A DNA stretch of 64,000 bases from Sphingobacterium lumbrici (GTDB lineage Bacteria; Bacteroidota; Bacteroidia; Sphingobacteriales; Sphingobacteriaceae). This document shows, piece after piece, positions 1-7,958 of this stretch (the first letter of the stretch is position 1; each line of letters opens with the position of its first letter). The DNA is taken from contig NZ_SRZY01000023.1 of NCBI RefSeq assembly GCF_006476045.1, forward strand, positions 248,001-312,000, in the 5' to 3' direction. The notes under the pieces are model-generated. The model saw only the letters and a program-made list of their open reading frames with translations. It did not search any database and was not told where the DNA came from. A program made the translations under genes and the position numbers.

Positions 1-213
1 CCTGACAGGCCGATGAAGCACCAGATCTTCATTCACAATCACAATGCTTGCATCAGTATCATAAATGTAATGTTCGTACTTTGGATTCGACAGAAACGAC
101 AGACTACCGTGAGTCCCTTCTTCAATCTTTGACAATTGAAAAACAACTTGATCTGGATTTCCGTCTACCTTTCCTTCTAAAAATGTAGCAATCTGCTGTG
201 CTGTAATTTGCAT
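1..213 (-). CDS. lpxD: UDP-3-O-acylglucosamine N-acyltransferase, N-terminal part
   Basis: Partial gene: the 71 N-terminal codons run off the left edge of the window. The start is the ATG at 213 (MQITAQQIATFLEGKVDGN). The visible part matches the LpxD uridine-binding N-terminal domain, with the FLEGKVDG opening and the typical LSFLSNPKYEHYIY block. LpxD adds the second acyl chain to UDP-acylglucosamine in the cytoplasm during lipid A synthesis. It starts 23 bp after the HD-domain gene on the same strand, which is the usual Bacteroidota arrangement and suggests one transcript. The hexapeptide-repeat body lies outside the window, so the call rests on the N-terminus alone. Confidence 0.88.
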   Translation of the reverse strand, partial: MQITAQQIATFLEGKVDGNPDQVVFQLSKIEEGTHGSLSFLSNPKYEHYIYDTDASIVIVNEDLVLHRPVR

Positions 214-236
214 CTAATTACAAATGTATCTTTTTC

Positions 237-1508
237 TTAATTAACTTTAACTTTTTTATTTTCAACACCATACTGACCCGAAAATGAAATTTCCTTCGGG
301 TATGATATCGCATATTTTATGACCCCCTTTGAGAGGGCTTCCAAATTCGACAAGTCGGAGGCCTCCGCAATATCCGTAAGCTCTCCTTTACTATTTACGA
401 TCTTAATAGGACTGCTCCCCGCACTATAGGCACTGTTTTGAACGACCTGATGGTAAAAGAAATAATCAATATCATTATCTTTTAATCCAAAATAGTCTTT
501 CACTTGTTTCTTAATTTCATTCAATTCGATATCTGTAAAATCGGTATTACGTATTTCGGTACGGAAAAGATCACGTTTCATCAATTTACTACATAAAGTA
601 CGAAGAATAAAATCATCGTGGTCACACCAGGTTTTTAAGGCCGACATAATATCCGTATCATCCAATTTTGTAAACCAAGCCAGATGGGCAGGTTCTTCTT
701 CAAAATTATCTGCTGTTATCTTGTTTCTTAAAAAATGGCTCAATGCCGGTGTAGCAAACAGATCTTCTCCTCCATTGCTCAATTCTTTTGCCCGTGCCAG
801 TGCTTTTATAAGCATCTGTTCGGCTGCAATCACCGTCTTATGCAAATACACTTGCCAATACATCAATCTACGTGCGATAAGAAACTTCTCTACGGAATAA
901 ATACCTTTTACCTCTACAACCAATTCATCCTCTTTTACTGTCAACATTTTGATAATGCGATCAAACGAAATCACACCTTCAGACACACCGGTAAAAAAAC
1001 TGTCTCTGTTAAGATAATCCATCCTATCAATATCCAGTTGCCCGGAAACCAATTGATATAAGAATTTTCGGTGGTACTGATTATTGAAGATCCTGATCGC
1101 CAAATCCAACCTGCCATCAAATTGCCTGTTTAATTTATCCATCAATAAAGCGGAAATGACCTCATGCGAAACACCTTCAATAATGGTATGTTCTAATGAA
1201 TGTGAAAAAGGGCCGTGCCCAATATCATGAAGCAGTATAGCAATCAGTACCGCTGCCTCTTCTTCTTCGGAAATCGACACTTCTTTACTTCTTAACGTAT
1301 CTATTGCCAACTGCATCAGGTGCATGGCACCGATAACGTGCTGAAATCGTGTATGCAATGCTCCGGGGTAAACTAAATGAGTCATACTCACTTGTTTTAT
1401 ATACCTTAGCCGCTGTAAAAAAGGATGCTGTATAAGATCAAAAATAAAGCCCGACGGAATTGATACAAAGCCGTAAACAGGGTCATTAATTATTTTTTTC
1501 TTATTCAA
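237..1508 (-). CDS. HD-domain phosphohydrolase (dGTPase/SpoT-like superfamily)
   Basis: 423 residues. The metal-binding HD-superfamily signature is complete: H52, R54 and H57 in HTRFQH, the His-Asp pair at 94-95 (LLHDIGHGPFSHS), and further histidines at 98, 103 and 107. Proteins of this family hydrolyse phosphate esters, often deoxynucleoside triphosphates; the substrate of this subgroup is not known to me. No signal peptide, so it should be cytoplasmic. The reading frame opens with TTG at 1508; there is no in-frame ATG before the conserved MTHLVYPG region, so a non-ATG start is required. It precedes lpxD and probably shares its transcript, a linkage common in Bacteroidota although no functional tie to lipid A is evident. 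Confidence 0.85.
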   Translation of the reverse strand: MNKKKIINDPVYGFVSIPSGFIFDLIQHPFLQRLRYIKQVSMTHLVYPGALHTRFQHVIGAMHLMQLAIDTLRSKEVSISEEEEAAVLIAILLHDIGHGPFSHSLEHTIIEGVSHEVISALLMDKLNRQFDGRLDLAIRIFNNQYHRKFLYQLVSGQLDIDRMDYLNRDSFFTGVSEGVISFDRIIKMLTVKEDELVVEVKGIYSVEKFLIARRLMYWQVYLHKTVIAAEQMLIKALARAKELSNGGEDLFATPALSHFLRNKITADNFEEEPAHLAWFTKLDDTDIMSALKTWCDHDDFILRTLCSKLMKRDLFRTEIRNTDFTDIELNEIKKQVKDYFGLKDNDIDYFFYHQVVQNSAYSAGSSPIKIVNSKGELTDIAEASDLSNLEALSKGVIKYAISYPKEISFSGQYGVENKKVKVN

Positions 1509-1752
1509 AAAAGTACAAATTTTAATAAATCTTATCCAGATTTAGACTTGCAAACTAAAATGACAGCATACAAGGCATCTAAGATAGGGCAAAGATACAC
1601 AGAATGAAGTTAATTAATGTTAAAAATAACTCTTCAAGCATCTATTATGGGTATGTTAGCTCCACTGTGAAGATTTTCAAGACTTTTCTTTTTTTATCTT
1701 TACATACAGCTTATTTCCTCCACATACGATTAGAACGAAAAACACTGGAATT

Positions 1753-3306
1753 ATGGCGAAAACACATATACTTTGGGCAGATGATGAAATTGAGTTCTTA
1801 AGACCTCATATTCTTTTACTTGAAGAAAGAGGATACAAAGTAAAAACTGTAAATAACGGGAATGATGCCGTTGAAAATTTTAAAAATGAGCCCTTTGATC
1901 TTGTATTTTTAGATGAAAATATGCCCGGGCTTACTGGCTTAGAAACCTTGAGCATCCTAAAAAGCATTAACCCCTCTATTCCAACTGTTTTGGTTACCAA
2001 AAATGAAGAAGAGCACCTGATGGAAGATGCTATTGGAGCCAAAATAGACGATTACCTCATAAAGCCCGTTAACCCTAAGCAGATATTGCTGACCATTAAA
2101 AAATTCACTGAAAATAAAAGACTGGTCAGTGAAAAAACATCAATGGCATACCAACAGGAATTCCGCAACCTGGGTATGATCATGAACAACGATTTAAATT
2201 ATACCGAATGGGTTGACGCATATAAAAAATTAATTTATTGGGAATTATCTTTGGAAAAACTAGAAGACGAAAGTATGCATGAAATCCTTACCACGCAAAA
2301 ATCAGAAGCTAACACACTCTTTTCCAAATATATTGAAAAGAATTATACCGATTGGATTGCAAATCCGGAGGAGGCTCCAATTCTATCCCATCAATTATTC
2401 AAAAAGAAAGTCTTCCCTTCTCTTCAAGAAGATAAACCTACTTTCTTTTTCCTGATAGACAATTTGCGCTACGATCAATGGAAAATAATCAATGATGTGA
2501 TCACCGACTATTTCCGACTGGAGGAAGAAACCAGTTACTATAGTATATTGCCTACGGCAACACAATATGCACGAAATGCGATATTCAGTGGATTAACACC
2601 TCTTGAAATGGAAAAAAAATTTCCATCCCTGTGGCAAAATGATGAAGATGAAGGGGGTAAAAATTTACACGAGGACAAATTTCTCGCAGACCAAATAAAG
2701 CGGTTATACAGACGAGACATCAAACACAGCTACACAAAAGTGTTGACACTGGATCAGGGCAAAGATGTTTTTGATAACATCAATAACCTCATGCAAAATG
2801 ACCTGAATGTCCTCGTATATAATTTTGTCGATATGCTGTCCCATGCCCGTACGGATGTCGCGATGATTAGGGAGTTGGCAAACGATGAAGCAGCATATCG
2901 ATCCTTGACCTTATCCTGGTTCGAACATGCTCCATTATTAGATGTACTGAAATGGCTTGCGCAACGTAAAGTTCGCGTTATTGTAACGACTGATCACGGC
3001 ACGATCCGTGTAAAAAAGCCAAGCAAAATAATCGGCGACCGCAACACAAACACGAATCTGAGGTACAAGCAGGGTAAGAACCTTAACTATGTAGGTAAAG
3101 ACGTTTTTATGATCAAAAACCCGCATGAAGCACAGCTTCCAAAGCTGCACATGAGTTCGACCTTTGTCTTTGCAAAAGACGACTACTACTTTGTTTACCC
3201 CAATAACTACAATCAGTTTGTGAATTACTATAATGGGACATTTCAGCACGGTGGAATATCTTTGGAAGAAATGATCATTCCGTATGCTACATATACTACA
3301 AAATAG
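1753..3306 (+). CDS. porX: PorX: T9SS response regulator with PglZ phosphatase-fold domain
   Basis: 517 residues, cytoplasmic. Residues 1-120 are a CheY-like receiver: acidic pocket D10/D11, phospho-acceptor D54 (FLDENMPG), K104 (YLIKPVN). A helical linker follows, then a PglZ domain of the alkaline-phosphatase fold from about 225 to the end, replacing the usual DNA-binding output. Likely zinc ligands and nucleophile are visible: D236 (LIDNLR), T268/T270 (PTATQYARN), D360 and H364 (NFVDMLSHARTD), D414-H415 (TTDHGT) and H499 (FQHGG). This architecture is that of PorX, which with the kinase PorY and sigma factor SigP controls type IX secretion in Porphyromonas; PorX has reported phosphodiesterase activity on nucleotides. 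tsaE follows 13 bp later. No histidine kinase is present in this window. Confidence 0.9.
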   Translation: MAKTHILWADDEIEFLRPHILLLEERGYKVKTVNNGNDAVENFKNEPFDLVFLDENMPGLTGLETLSILKSINPSIPTVLVTKNEEEHLMEDAIGAKIDDYLIKPVNPKQILLTIKKFTENKRLVSEKTSMAYQQEFRNLGMIMNNDLNYTEWVDAYKKLIYWELSLEKLEDESMHEILTTQKSEANTLFSKYIEKNYTDWIANPEEAPILSHQLFKKKVFPSLQEDKPTFFFLIDNLRYDQWKIINDVITDYFRLEEETSYYSILPTATQYARNAIFSGLTPLEMEKKFPSLWQNDEDEGGKNLHEDKFLADQIKRLYRRDIKHSYTKVLTLDQGKDVFDNINNLMQNDLNVLVYNFVDMLSHARTDVAMIRELANDEAAYRSLTLSWFEHAPLLDVLKWLAQRKVRVIVTTDHGTIRVKKPSKIIGDRNTNTNLRYKQGKNLNYVGKDVFMIKNPHEAQLPKLHMSSTFVFAKDDYYFVYPNNYNQFVNYYNGTFQHGGISLEEMIIPYATYTTK

Positions 3307-3319
3307 ATAATTTTGTGAT

Positions 3320-3736
3320 ATGATCATACCTGTACATTCATTAACCGAATTGAGCGCAGTGGCTCAAAGAGTAATTTCCACATTTAAAAATGATAGGATT
3401 TTTCTTTTCTATGGTCAGATGGGTGCCGGAAAAACAACTTTCATCAACGAGCTATGCCTTGAACTTGGTGTTCATGACCACACTTCAAGTCCAACATTTT
3501 CCATCATCAATGAATACTATTCGGACAATGGTTCTCTTTACCACTTCGACTTCTATCGGTTGAAAAACGAGTCAGAAGCATTTGACATGGGATACGAAGA
3601 ATATTTCTACTCTGGAAATTACTGTTTTGTAGAGTGGTCAGAAAAAATCCCTAATTTATTGCCCGAATCCTACGTGACAGTAGAAATAAAAGTTTCTGAC
3701 AATCAACACCGTACATTATATATCGAAAAAAAATAA
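3320..3736 (+). CDS. tsaE: tRNA threonylcarbamoyladenosine biosynthesis ATPase TsaE
   Basis: 138 residues. TsaE is the ATPase that, with TsaB and TsaD, transfers threonylcarbamoyl to A37 of tRNAs reading ANN codons. The P-loop is clear at residues 32-40 (GQMGAGKTT), followed by the family block SSPTFSIINEY and the HFDFYRL motif near residue 78. Length is normal for the family. It starts 13 bp after porX, so the two are probably cotranscribed, an arrangement that recurs in Bacteroidota. A short hairpin (TTGCAT/ATGCAA, 3744-3759) with a T-run follows and may end this transcript. Confidence 0.93.
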   Translation: MIIPVHSLTELSAVAQRVISTFKNDRIFLFYGQMGAGKTTFINELCLELGVHDHTSSPTFSIINEYYSDNGSLYHFDFYRLKNESEAFDMGYEEYFYSGNYCFVEWSEKIPNLLPESYVTVEIKVSDNQHRTLYIEKK

Positions 3737-3743
3737 TCTTTTA

Positions 3744-3768
3744 TTGCATCCCCATGCAACCTTTTTTC
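3744..3768 (+). terminator. possible weak terminator after tsaE
   Basis: A six-base-pair stem (3744-3749 with 3754-3759, four-base loop CCCC) is followed by a T-run at 3763-3768. The stem is short, so termination may be partial. If real, it separates porX-tsaE from the sigma-factor gene. Confidence 0.4.
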
Positions 3769-3803
3769 CTTCACCCTCGTCTTCCTCATAAATAACTTAA
3801 GAA

Positions 3804-4343
3804 TTGGAAAATATTAATCTAAATAAAGTATGGGAAGATTGTAAAGTGCAAAATCGAAAAGCACAATCTCAACTTTATCACTATTTTTCAAAAAAGATGC
3901 ATTTAGTGTGCATGCGATATGCACATACCTCGTTAGAAGCAGACGATATCATGCAAAATGGTTTTGTAAAGGTATTTACAAAACATCATCTTTTTGACGG
4001 AAAAGGTTCTTTAGAAGGATGGATTAAGAGAATAATGATTAATACTGCAATTGAGACGCATCGCAAAAACAAATTGAACTATGCAGAAGCGCTAAATGAA
4101 GATCAACATATGAAATTAGTCAGTCAACTGGGAGCAGATCAAACTTCTTACAAAGATTTACTTGCTATCATTCAAATGCTTCCCGTAGGTTACAAAACGA
4201 TCTTCAATCTGTACGCAATCGAAGGTTATACGCATAAAGAAATAGCTGACCTACTAGGGATCAGCGAGGGTAATTCAAAATCACAACTCTCAAGAGCGCG
4301 ACAATGGCTTCAGCAAAAATTAATAAAACTAGAACTGAAATAA
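3804..4343 (+). CDS. ECF-type RNA polymerase sigma factor
   Basis: 179 residues. Sigma-70 region 2 spans about residues 22-90, with the helix EADDIMQNGFVKVFTK and the DNA-melting stretch around GWIKRIMINTAIETHRK. Region 4 spans about 115-170, with the helix-turn-helix GYTHKEIADLLGISEGNSKSQLSRAR. It directs core RNA polymerase to its own promoter set. The start is TTG at 3804: an in-frame stop lies six bases upstream (TAA at 3798), and the next ATG would cut into region 2. It is one base apart from the following membrane-protein gene, which looks like an anti-sigma-type partner. Its position just after porX-tsaE recalls the PorX-SigP pair of Porphyromonas, but I cannot show orthology to SigP. 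Confidence 0.9.
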   Translation: MENINLNKVWEDCKVQNRKAQSQLYHYFSKKMHLVCMRYAHTSLEADDIMQNGFVKVFTKHHLFDGKGSLEGWIKRIMINTAIETHRKNKLNYAEALNEDQHMKLVSQLGADQTSYKDLLAIIQMLPVGYKTIFNLYAIEGYTHKEIADLLGISEGNSKSQLSRARQWLQQKLIKLELK

Positions 4344-4344
4344 C

Positions 4345-5145
4345 ATGGAAGAAAAAGATATAGACAACTTGTTTCGAGATGCTTTCGAGCAGGCAGAATC
4401 TAATCCACCTTCCGATATGTGGAAAAGAATCGAAGCAGAATTGGACAAAGAAAACAACAGTATTATTTTATCTAAAAAGGACAAATTCAGCTTATTTAAA
4501 TATGCGGCTGCGGCTGTTTTACTACTCGGTGTGGGTGTTGCAGTTTACGTATTAAATCAAGAAAAAGCAAGGTTAACAAACAATTCCAACCCAAAACAAA
4601 CAGAAAAAAAGGAAATTGCTTCAATACCTGAAACTACAAAAAAAGAAATAAAGGTAGCGCAGGCAAGTACATCGGAAGAGCAAAATATAAAACCATTAAA
4701 AAAAGTAGTAGCTCAAGCAGTTCCAAACAAAAAAGAGTTGCCAGCTAAACAAGTCAGTGCACAAAATGCCGCAACACGGAAAACTCAAGACAATGTAGAA
4801 AATGTGTATACTCCTGAAAAGACAGAAGAAAAATCCTTTCAAATAGCGACTCACGATGTCAATGTCCCGAACAAGGATATCTCCAGTCAAACACCTGTCC
4901 GACAAGTAACAGACGTAGAACAGCTAAAACCACTGATCGATCCGGAAGAAGAAGTAAACAATATGTACGCCTCCCAACCTGTTGAAAATAACAACACGAT
5001 AGTGACTAACATATTAAACGCGATCTCCGAAAATATAGAAATTAGCACAAAAAAAGATATCAGATTCCGTTCGGATGATGAAGGTTCTATTCGGATAGAT
5101 TTTATAAACTCATTAGTAAAAAACCGTATTAAAAAAAGAAAATAA
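4345..5145 (+). CDS. single-pass membrane protein, possible anti-sigma factor
   Basis: 266 residues, family not recognised. A cytoplasmic N-terminus of about 50 residues contains a short helix block (FRDAFEQAESNPPSDMWKRI) often seen at the start of Bacteroidota membrane proteins encoded after ECF sigma factors. One membrane segment follows at about 52-70 (YAAAAVLLLGVGVAVYVL). The periplasmic part is Lys, Gln and Thr rich, low in complexity and probably disordered, ending in a basic tail. It starts one base after the sigma-factor stop and ends one base before the barrel gene, so the three are translationally linked. A role in holding the sigma factor at the membrane is inferred from position only; no standard anti-sigma zinc motif is visible. 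Confidence 0.72.
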   Translation: MEEKDIDNLFRDAFEQAESNPPSDMWKRIEAELDKENNSIILSKKDKFSLFKYAAAAVLLLGVGVAVYVLNQEKARLTNNSNPKQTEKKEIASIPETTKKEIKVAQASTSEEQNIKPLKKVVAQAVPNKKELPAKQVSAQNAATRKTQDNVENVYTPEKTEEKSFQIATHDVNVPNKDISSQTPVRQVTDVEQLKPLIDPEEEVNNMYASQPVENNNTIVTNILNAISENIEISTKKDIRFRSDDEGSIRIDFINSLVKNRIKKRK

Positions 5146-5146
5146 C

Positions 5147-5959
5147 ATGATACAATCGACTATTAAATTTGGAATTTTTGGGGCGTTCTTGTTTTTAGGT
5201 ATAACAGCATCGCATGCGCAAGAAACAGACAGTATCTTCTCCCTGGATACCAGTGAGCATAAAACGAAGCTGAATATTAGTTTTGAAGTGTTTGGAGTGG
5301 ACGATGAGGACAAGAAAGAGGCTATAAAGTACCCACGATTCTTCGGTGGAATGACATTTACGAGAGTCGATTGGGGGTTTTCAAGAATAATGGATGATGG
5401 CAAATTCACATTATCGGATGATAACCAATTTTTAAGCTACAAAAAAGCTTCTAACTTCGGGTTTGACATATTACAGGTCGGATTACGATTCAGTGACAAT
5501 TTCAAAACCTATCTTTCAGGTGGTTTTGAATGGAATTACTTCAGGTTAGAAAAAAATATTCTACTAACGGAAAATAGCTCAAGCTTATCTTACCAAATAG
5601 TCGATGAAAACGATATCAGGTACAAAAAAAATATATTGACTTCCACCTATTTACGACTTCCGTTAGCTTTCGAATGGCGCAGTAATAAATTCCATAACGG
5701 CGAACGTGTAAAAGTAGCGTTTGGTGCGATGACTGGCATCTTACTGAAAGGAACGCAGCGATTAAAAAGCGATGTGAATGGGAAACAAAAATTCAGAGAC
5801 AATTATAATTTAAGTAGTTTTCAATATGGCCCGTTTGTACGGATCGGATACGACGATTTTGGATTATTCGCAAAATACTATGTAAATGACCTATTTGAAA
5901 ACAGCCCTGCACAAGCAGGTCTAAACAATTTTACATTCGGTTTTACCTTAGGATTTTAA
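5147..5959 (+). CDS. outer membrane beta-barrel-like protein
   Basis: 270 residues. A signal peptide of about 24 residues (cleavage after SHA, leaving Gln first) precedes a chain of alternating aromatic strands. It ends in FTFGFTLGF, a terminal aromatic pattern typical of outer-membrane barrels. I do not recognise a named family; PorT-like or generic outer-membrane beta-barrel families are the nearest type. It is the third gene of the unit with the ECF sigma factor and the single-pass protein, and a strong terminator follows. It could be the envelope target or sensor of the sigma system, which is inference. Confidence 0.72.
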   Translation: MIQSTIKFGIFGAFLFLGITASHAQETDSIFSLDTSEHKTKLNISFEVFGVDDEDKKEAIKYPRFFGGMTFTRVDWGFSRIMDDGKFTLSDDNQFLSYKKASNFGFDILQVGLRFSDNFKTYLSGGFEWNYFRLEKNILLTENSSSLSYQIVDENDIRYKKNILTSTYLRLPLAFEWRSNKFHNGERVKVAFGAMTGILLKGTQRLKSDVNGKQKFRDNYNLSSFQYGPFVRIGYDDFGLFAKYYVNDLFENSPAQAGLNNFTFGFTLGF

Positions 5960-5987
5960 AAGAAATACCAGATTTTAATGTAATTTT

Positions 5988-6016
5988 ATGCCGAACAAAA
6001 AGTTCGGCATTTTTTT
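5988..6016 (+). terminator. rho-independent terminator after the sigma/barrel operon
   Basis: Perfect nine-base stem ATGCCGAAC (5988-5996) with GTTCGGCAT (6002-6010), five-base loop, then six T at 6011-6016. The T-run directly abuts the ATG at 6017 that opens the next reading frame. Confidence 0.9.
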
Positions 6017-7060
6017 ATGAACAACAATTCAACTTCCTGCAAATACATTCCTACAGATATTCAAAAAGAGGGCTTGCCTCTCATTCATGGAGAAAATATT
6101 TCTTGCATTTTTGAAGGCAAAGAGGATGTAATCGCTGTAAACGATGTAGATTTTTCTATTGAAGAAAACAAAATTACAGCCATCATCGGAGAGTCTGGAT
6201 CGGGCAAGAGCACCTTATTGAAATTAGTATATGGTCTTCTAGAACCCAATACAGGAGAAGTACGATACAGGGGTTGGCTTGTGCCGACACGTAAAGACAA
6301 ACTGATTCCCGGACACGATGCCATGAAATTGGTTTCACAGGGGTTCGACGATCTTAATCTATATGCGAAAGTATGGGACAATATCGCATCCCAGCTTTCC
6401 AATACAGATTTGGAAAATAAAAAAAATAAAACCCAGGCAATTCTGGAAAAACTTAAAATCGACCACTTGGCACAGCACCGTGTTGCAGATCTAAGCGGCG
6501 GTGAAAAGCAACGTGTCGCTATTTCCAGAGCGCTTATCAACGAACCGGAAGTTCTTTTAATGGACGAACCGTTCAATCAAGTAGACGCGGCTTTTCGTGA
6601 TTCCCTTCAACATGATATCCGGCACATTGTAGAAGAAACAGGCTTAACCGTAGTTTTAGTATCGCATGATCCTGCGGAAGTATTGGGAATGGCTGACGCA
6701 CTAATTGTAATGCGTCATGGAAAAATAGTTGATCAAGGTATTCCTAAAGATTTATATTATTCTCCTAACGATCCCTACACTGCTCTTTTATTAGCAAAAA
6801 GCAATATTTTAACACCATCACAATCTCCCATATTTGGTTTGGATACTTCCACAAAAGTAGCTATCCATCAAGAATGGATCGACATTACAGCAGACCAATC
6901 CGGCCAATTTTGGATAAAAGAGATACGGTTTCGTGGCTTTTATAGCGAATATCTAGTCGGAAATGCCAGCATATCGATCAGAGCTATAGCCAAGCAGTCT
7001 ATTCCACTACCGAGAAATACCAAAGTAAAGGTGAGTTTTAGCAACTACATTACTTTTTAA
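6017..7060 (+). CDS. ABC transporter ATP-binding protein (orphan)
   Basis: 347 residues. The nucleotide-binding domain has Walker A GESGSGKST at 58-66, the signature LSGGEKQRVAISRAL, Walker B VLLMDEPF and the switch-region VLVSHD. The last ~110 residues resemble the regulatory TOBE-type tail of PotA/FbpC-like importers. No permease or binding protein is nearby, so substrate and partner are unknown. The start is doubtful: the ATG at 6017 touches the T-run of the upstream terminator and has no leader. The next in-frame ATG falls after Walker A, so alternatives are a TTG near residue 20 or translation of read-through RNA. It converges on the esterase gene with a two-base gap. Confidence 0.85.
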   Translation: MNNNSTSCKYIPTDIQKEGLPLIHGENISCIFEGKEDVIAVNDVDFSIEENKITAIIGESGSGKSTLLKLVYGLLEPNTGEVRYRGWLVPTRKDKLIPGHDAMKLVSQGFDDLNLYAKVWDNIASQLSNTDLENKKNKTQAILEKLKIDHLAQHRVADLSGGEKQRVAISRALINEPEVLLMDEPFNQVDAAFRDSLQHDIRHIVEETGLTVVLVSHDPAEVLGMADALIVMRHGKIVDQGIPKDLYYSPNDPYTALLLAKSNILTPSQSPIFGLDTSTKVAIHQEWIDITADQSGQFWIKEIRFRGFYSEYLVGNASISIRAIAKQSIPLPRNTKVKVSFSNYITF

Positions 7061-7062
7061 GC

Positions 7063-7923
7063 TCACAACTCCTCCAACCAATTTATCATATCATCAAGCC
7101 AAGAGCGTGTATCGGTCTTATTAACCATACCGAAACCATGACCTCCGGTATCATATATAAACAGTTTACTCTCTACCCCATTTTTCTGAAGGGCTTCTAA
7201 ATATCTTTCTGCATTTTCAATAGGCACCGCTTTATCATCTATTGCGTGCATCAAATAAGTAGGTGGTGTATTTTTCGTGACGTTCAGCTCGTTGGAGAAA
7301 CGAGCTACATCTGATCCCAAGAAATCAGGACCAATTAAATTTGTCTTCGATCCTTTATGTGTAATATCATCGTCCATAGATATAACAGGATATAACAGCA
7401 CCGAAAAATCGGGCCTTAACGTAGCGGAAGACATACCCTTATCCAAATAATCCGTCTCAAAATGGGTAGATAACGTCGACGCAAGATGTCCACCAGCCGA
7501 AAACCCTAAAACACCCACTTTTCCCTGTTCTATACCGAACGATGTGCTATGGATACGAATGTAAGAAAGTGCCTGTTGAGCGTCTTGAATTGCTCCTATT
7601 CGCTTGTCCGGCATCTGATCTGCCCTGGGTAATCTATAACGTAGGACAAATGCAGGATAACCCAAGTCCGAAAGAGCTTTCGCTACATCATGTCCTTCAT
7701 GTTTCATTGCGACATGTGAATAACCGCCTCCCGGAATAATCAAAAAAGTAATTTTACGCTTTTCTTCCGTTGGCTTATAAAAATACAATTCAGGTATATT
7801 TCCGCCAAAATCCACTCCTTCTTTAGCATTTGGGAGACCATCTGTATATAATTCAAGCTTTTCTTGCCCTAAGGCAGCAGCAAATGTCATCATCAAAACT
7901 AAAAATAAAGAGGTACTTTTCAT
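7063..7923 (-). CDS. secreted alpha/beta hydrolase (acetylxylan/feruloyl esterase-like)
   Basis: 286 residues from the ATG at 7923, chosen because it begins a good signal peptide (MKSTSLFLVLMMTFAAALGQ); the frame stays open 11 codons further up. The hydrolase features are an oxyanion loop (IPGGGYSH), the nucleophile elbow GFSAGG, an acid in HAIDDKAVP and a histidine in TGGHGFG. This is the arrangement of BD-FAE/Axe-type carbohydrate esterases, which remove acetyl or feruloyl groups from plant polysaccharides; the substrate is not readable from sequence. Export to the periplasm with N-terminal Gln is expected. It follows ald by about 35 bp on the same strand. Confidence 0.83.
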   Translation of the reverse strand: MKSTSLFLVLMMTFAAALGQEKLELYTDGLPNAKEGVDFGGNIPELYFYKPTEEKRKITFLIIPGGGYSHVAMKHEGHDVAKALSDLGYPAFVLRYRLPRADQMPDKRIGAIQDAQQALSYIRIHSTSFGIEQGKVGVLGFSAGGHLASTLSTHFETDYLDKGMSSATLRPDFSVLLYPVISMDDDITHKGSKTNLIGPDFLGSDVARFSNELNVTKNTPPTYLMHAIDDKAVPIENAERYLEALQKNGVESKLFIYDTGGHGFGMVNKTDTRSWLDDMINWLEEL

Positions 7924-7958
7924 ATGTAAATAATTGGTATTATCAACCCAGCTCATTG

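Noticed and set aside
1604..1801. 65-codon frame ahead of porX
   Set aside because: It overlaps the porX start in another frame, has no family resemblance and covers the likely promoter region.
2420..3306. PglZ domain as a sign of a BREX phage-defence island
   Set aside because: The domain is fused to a receiver in the PorX architecture, and no BrxC, PglX methylase, BrxL or BrxA-like gene is nearby.
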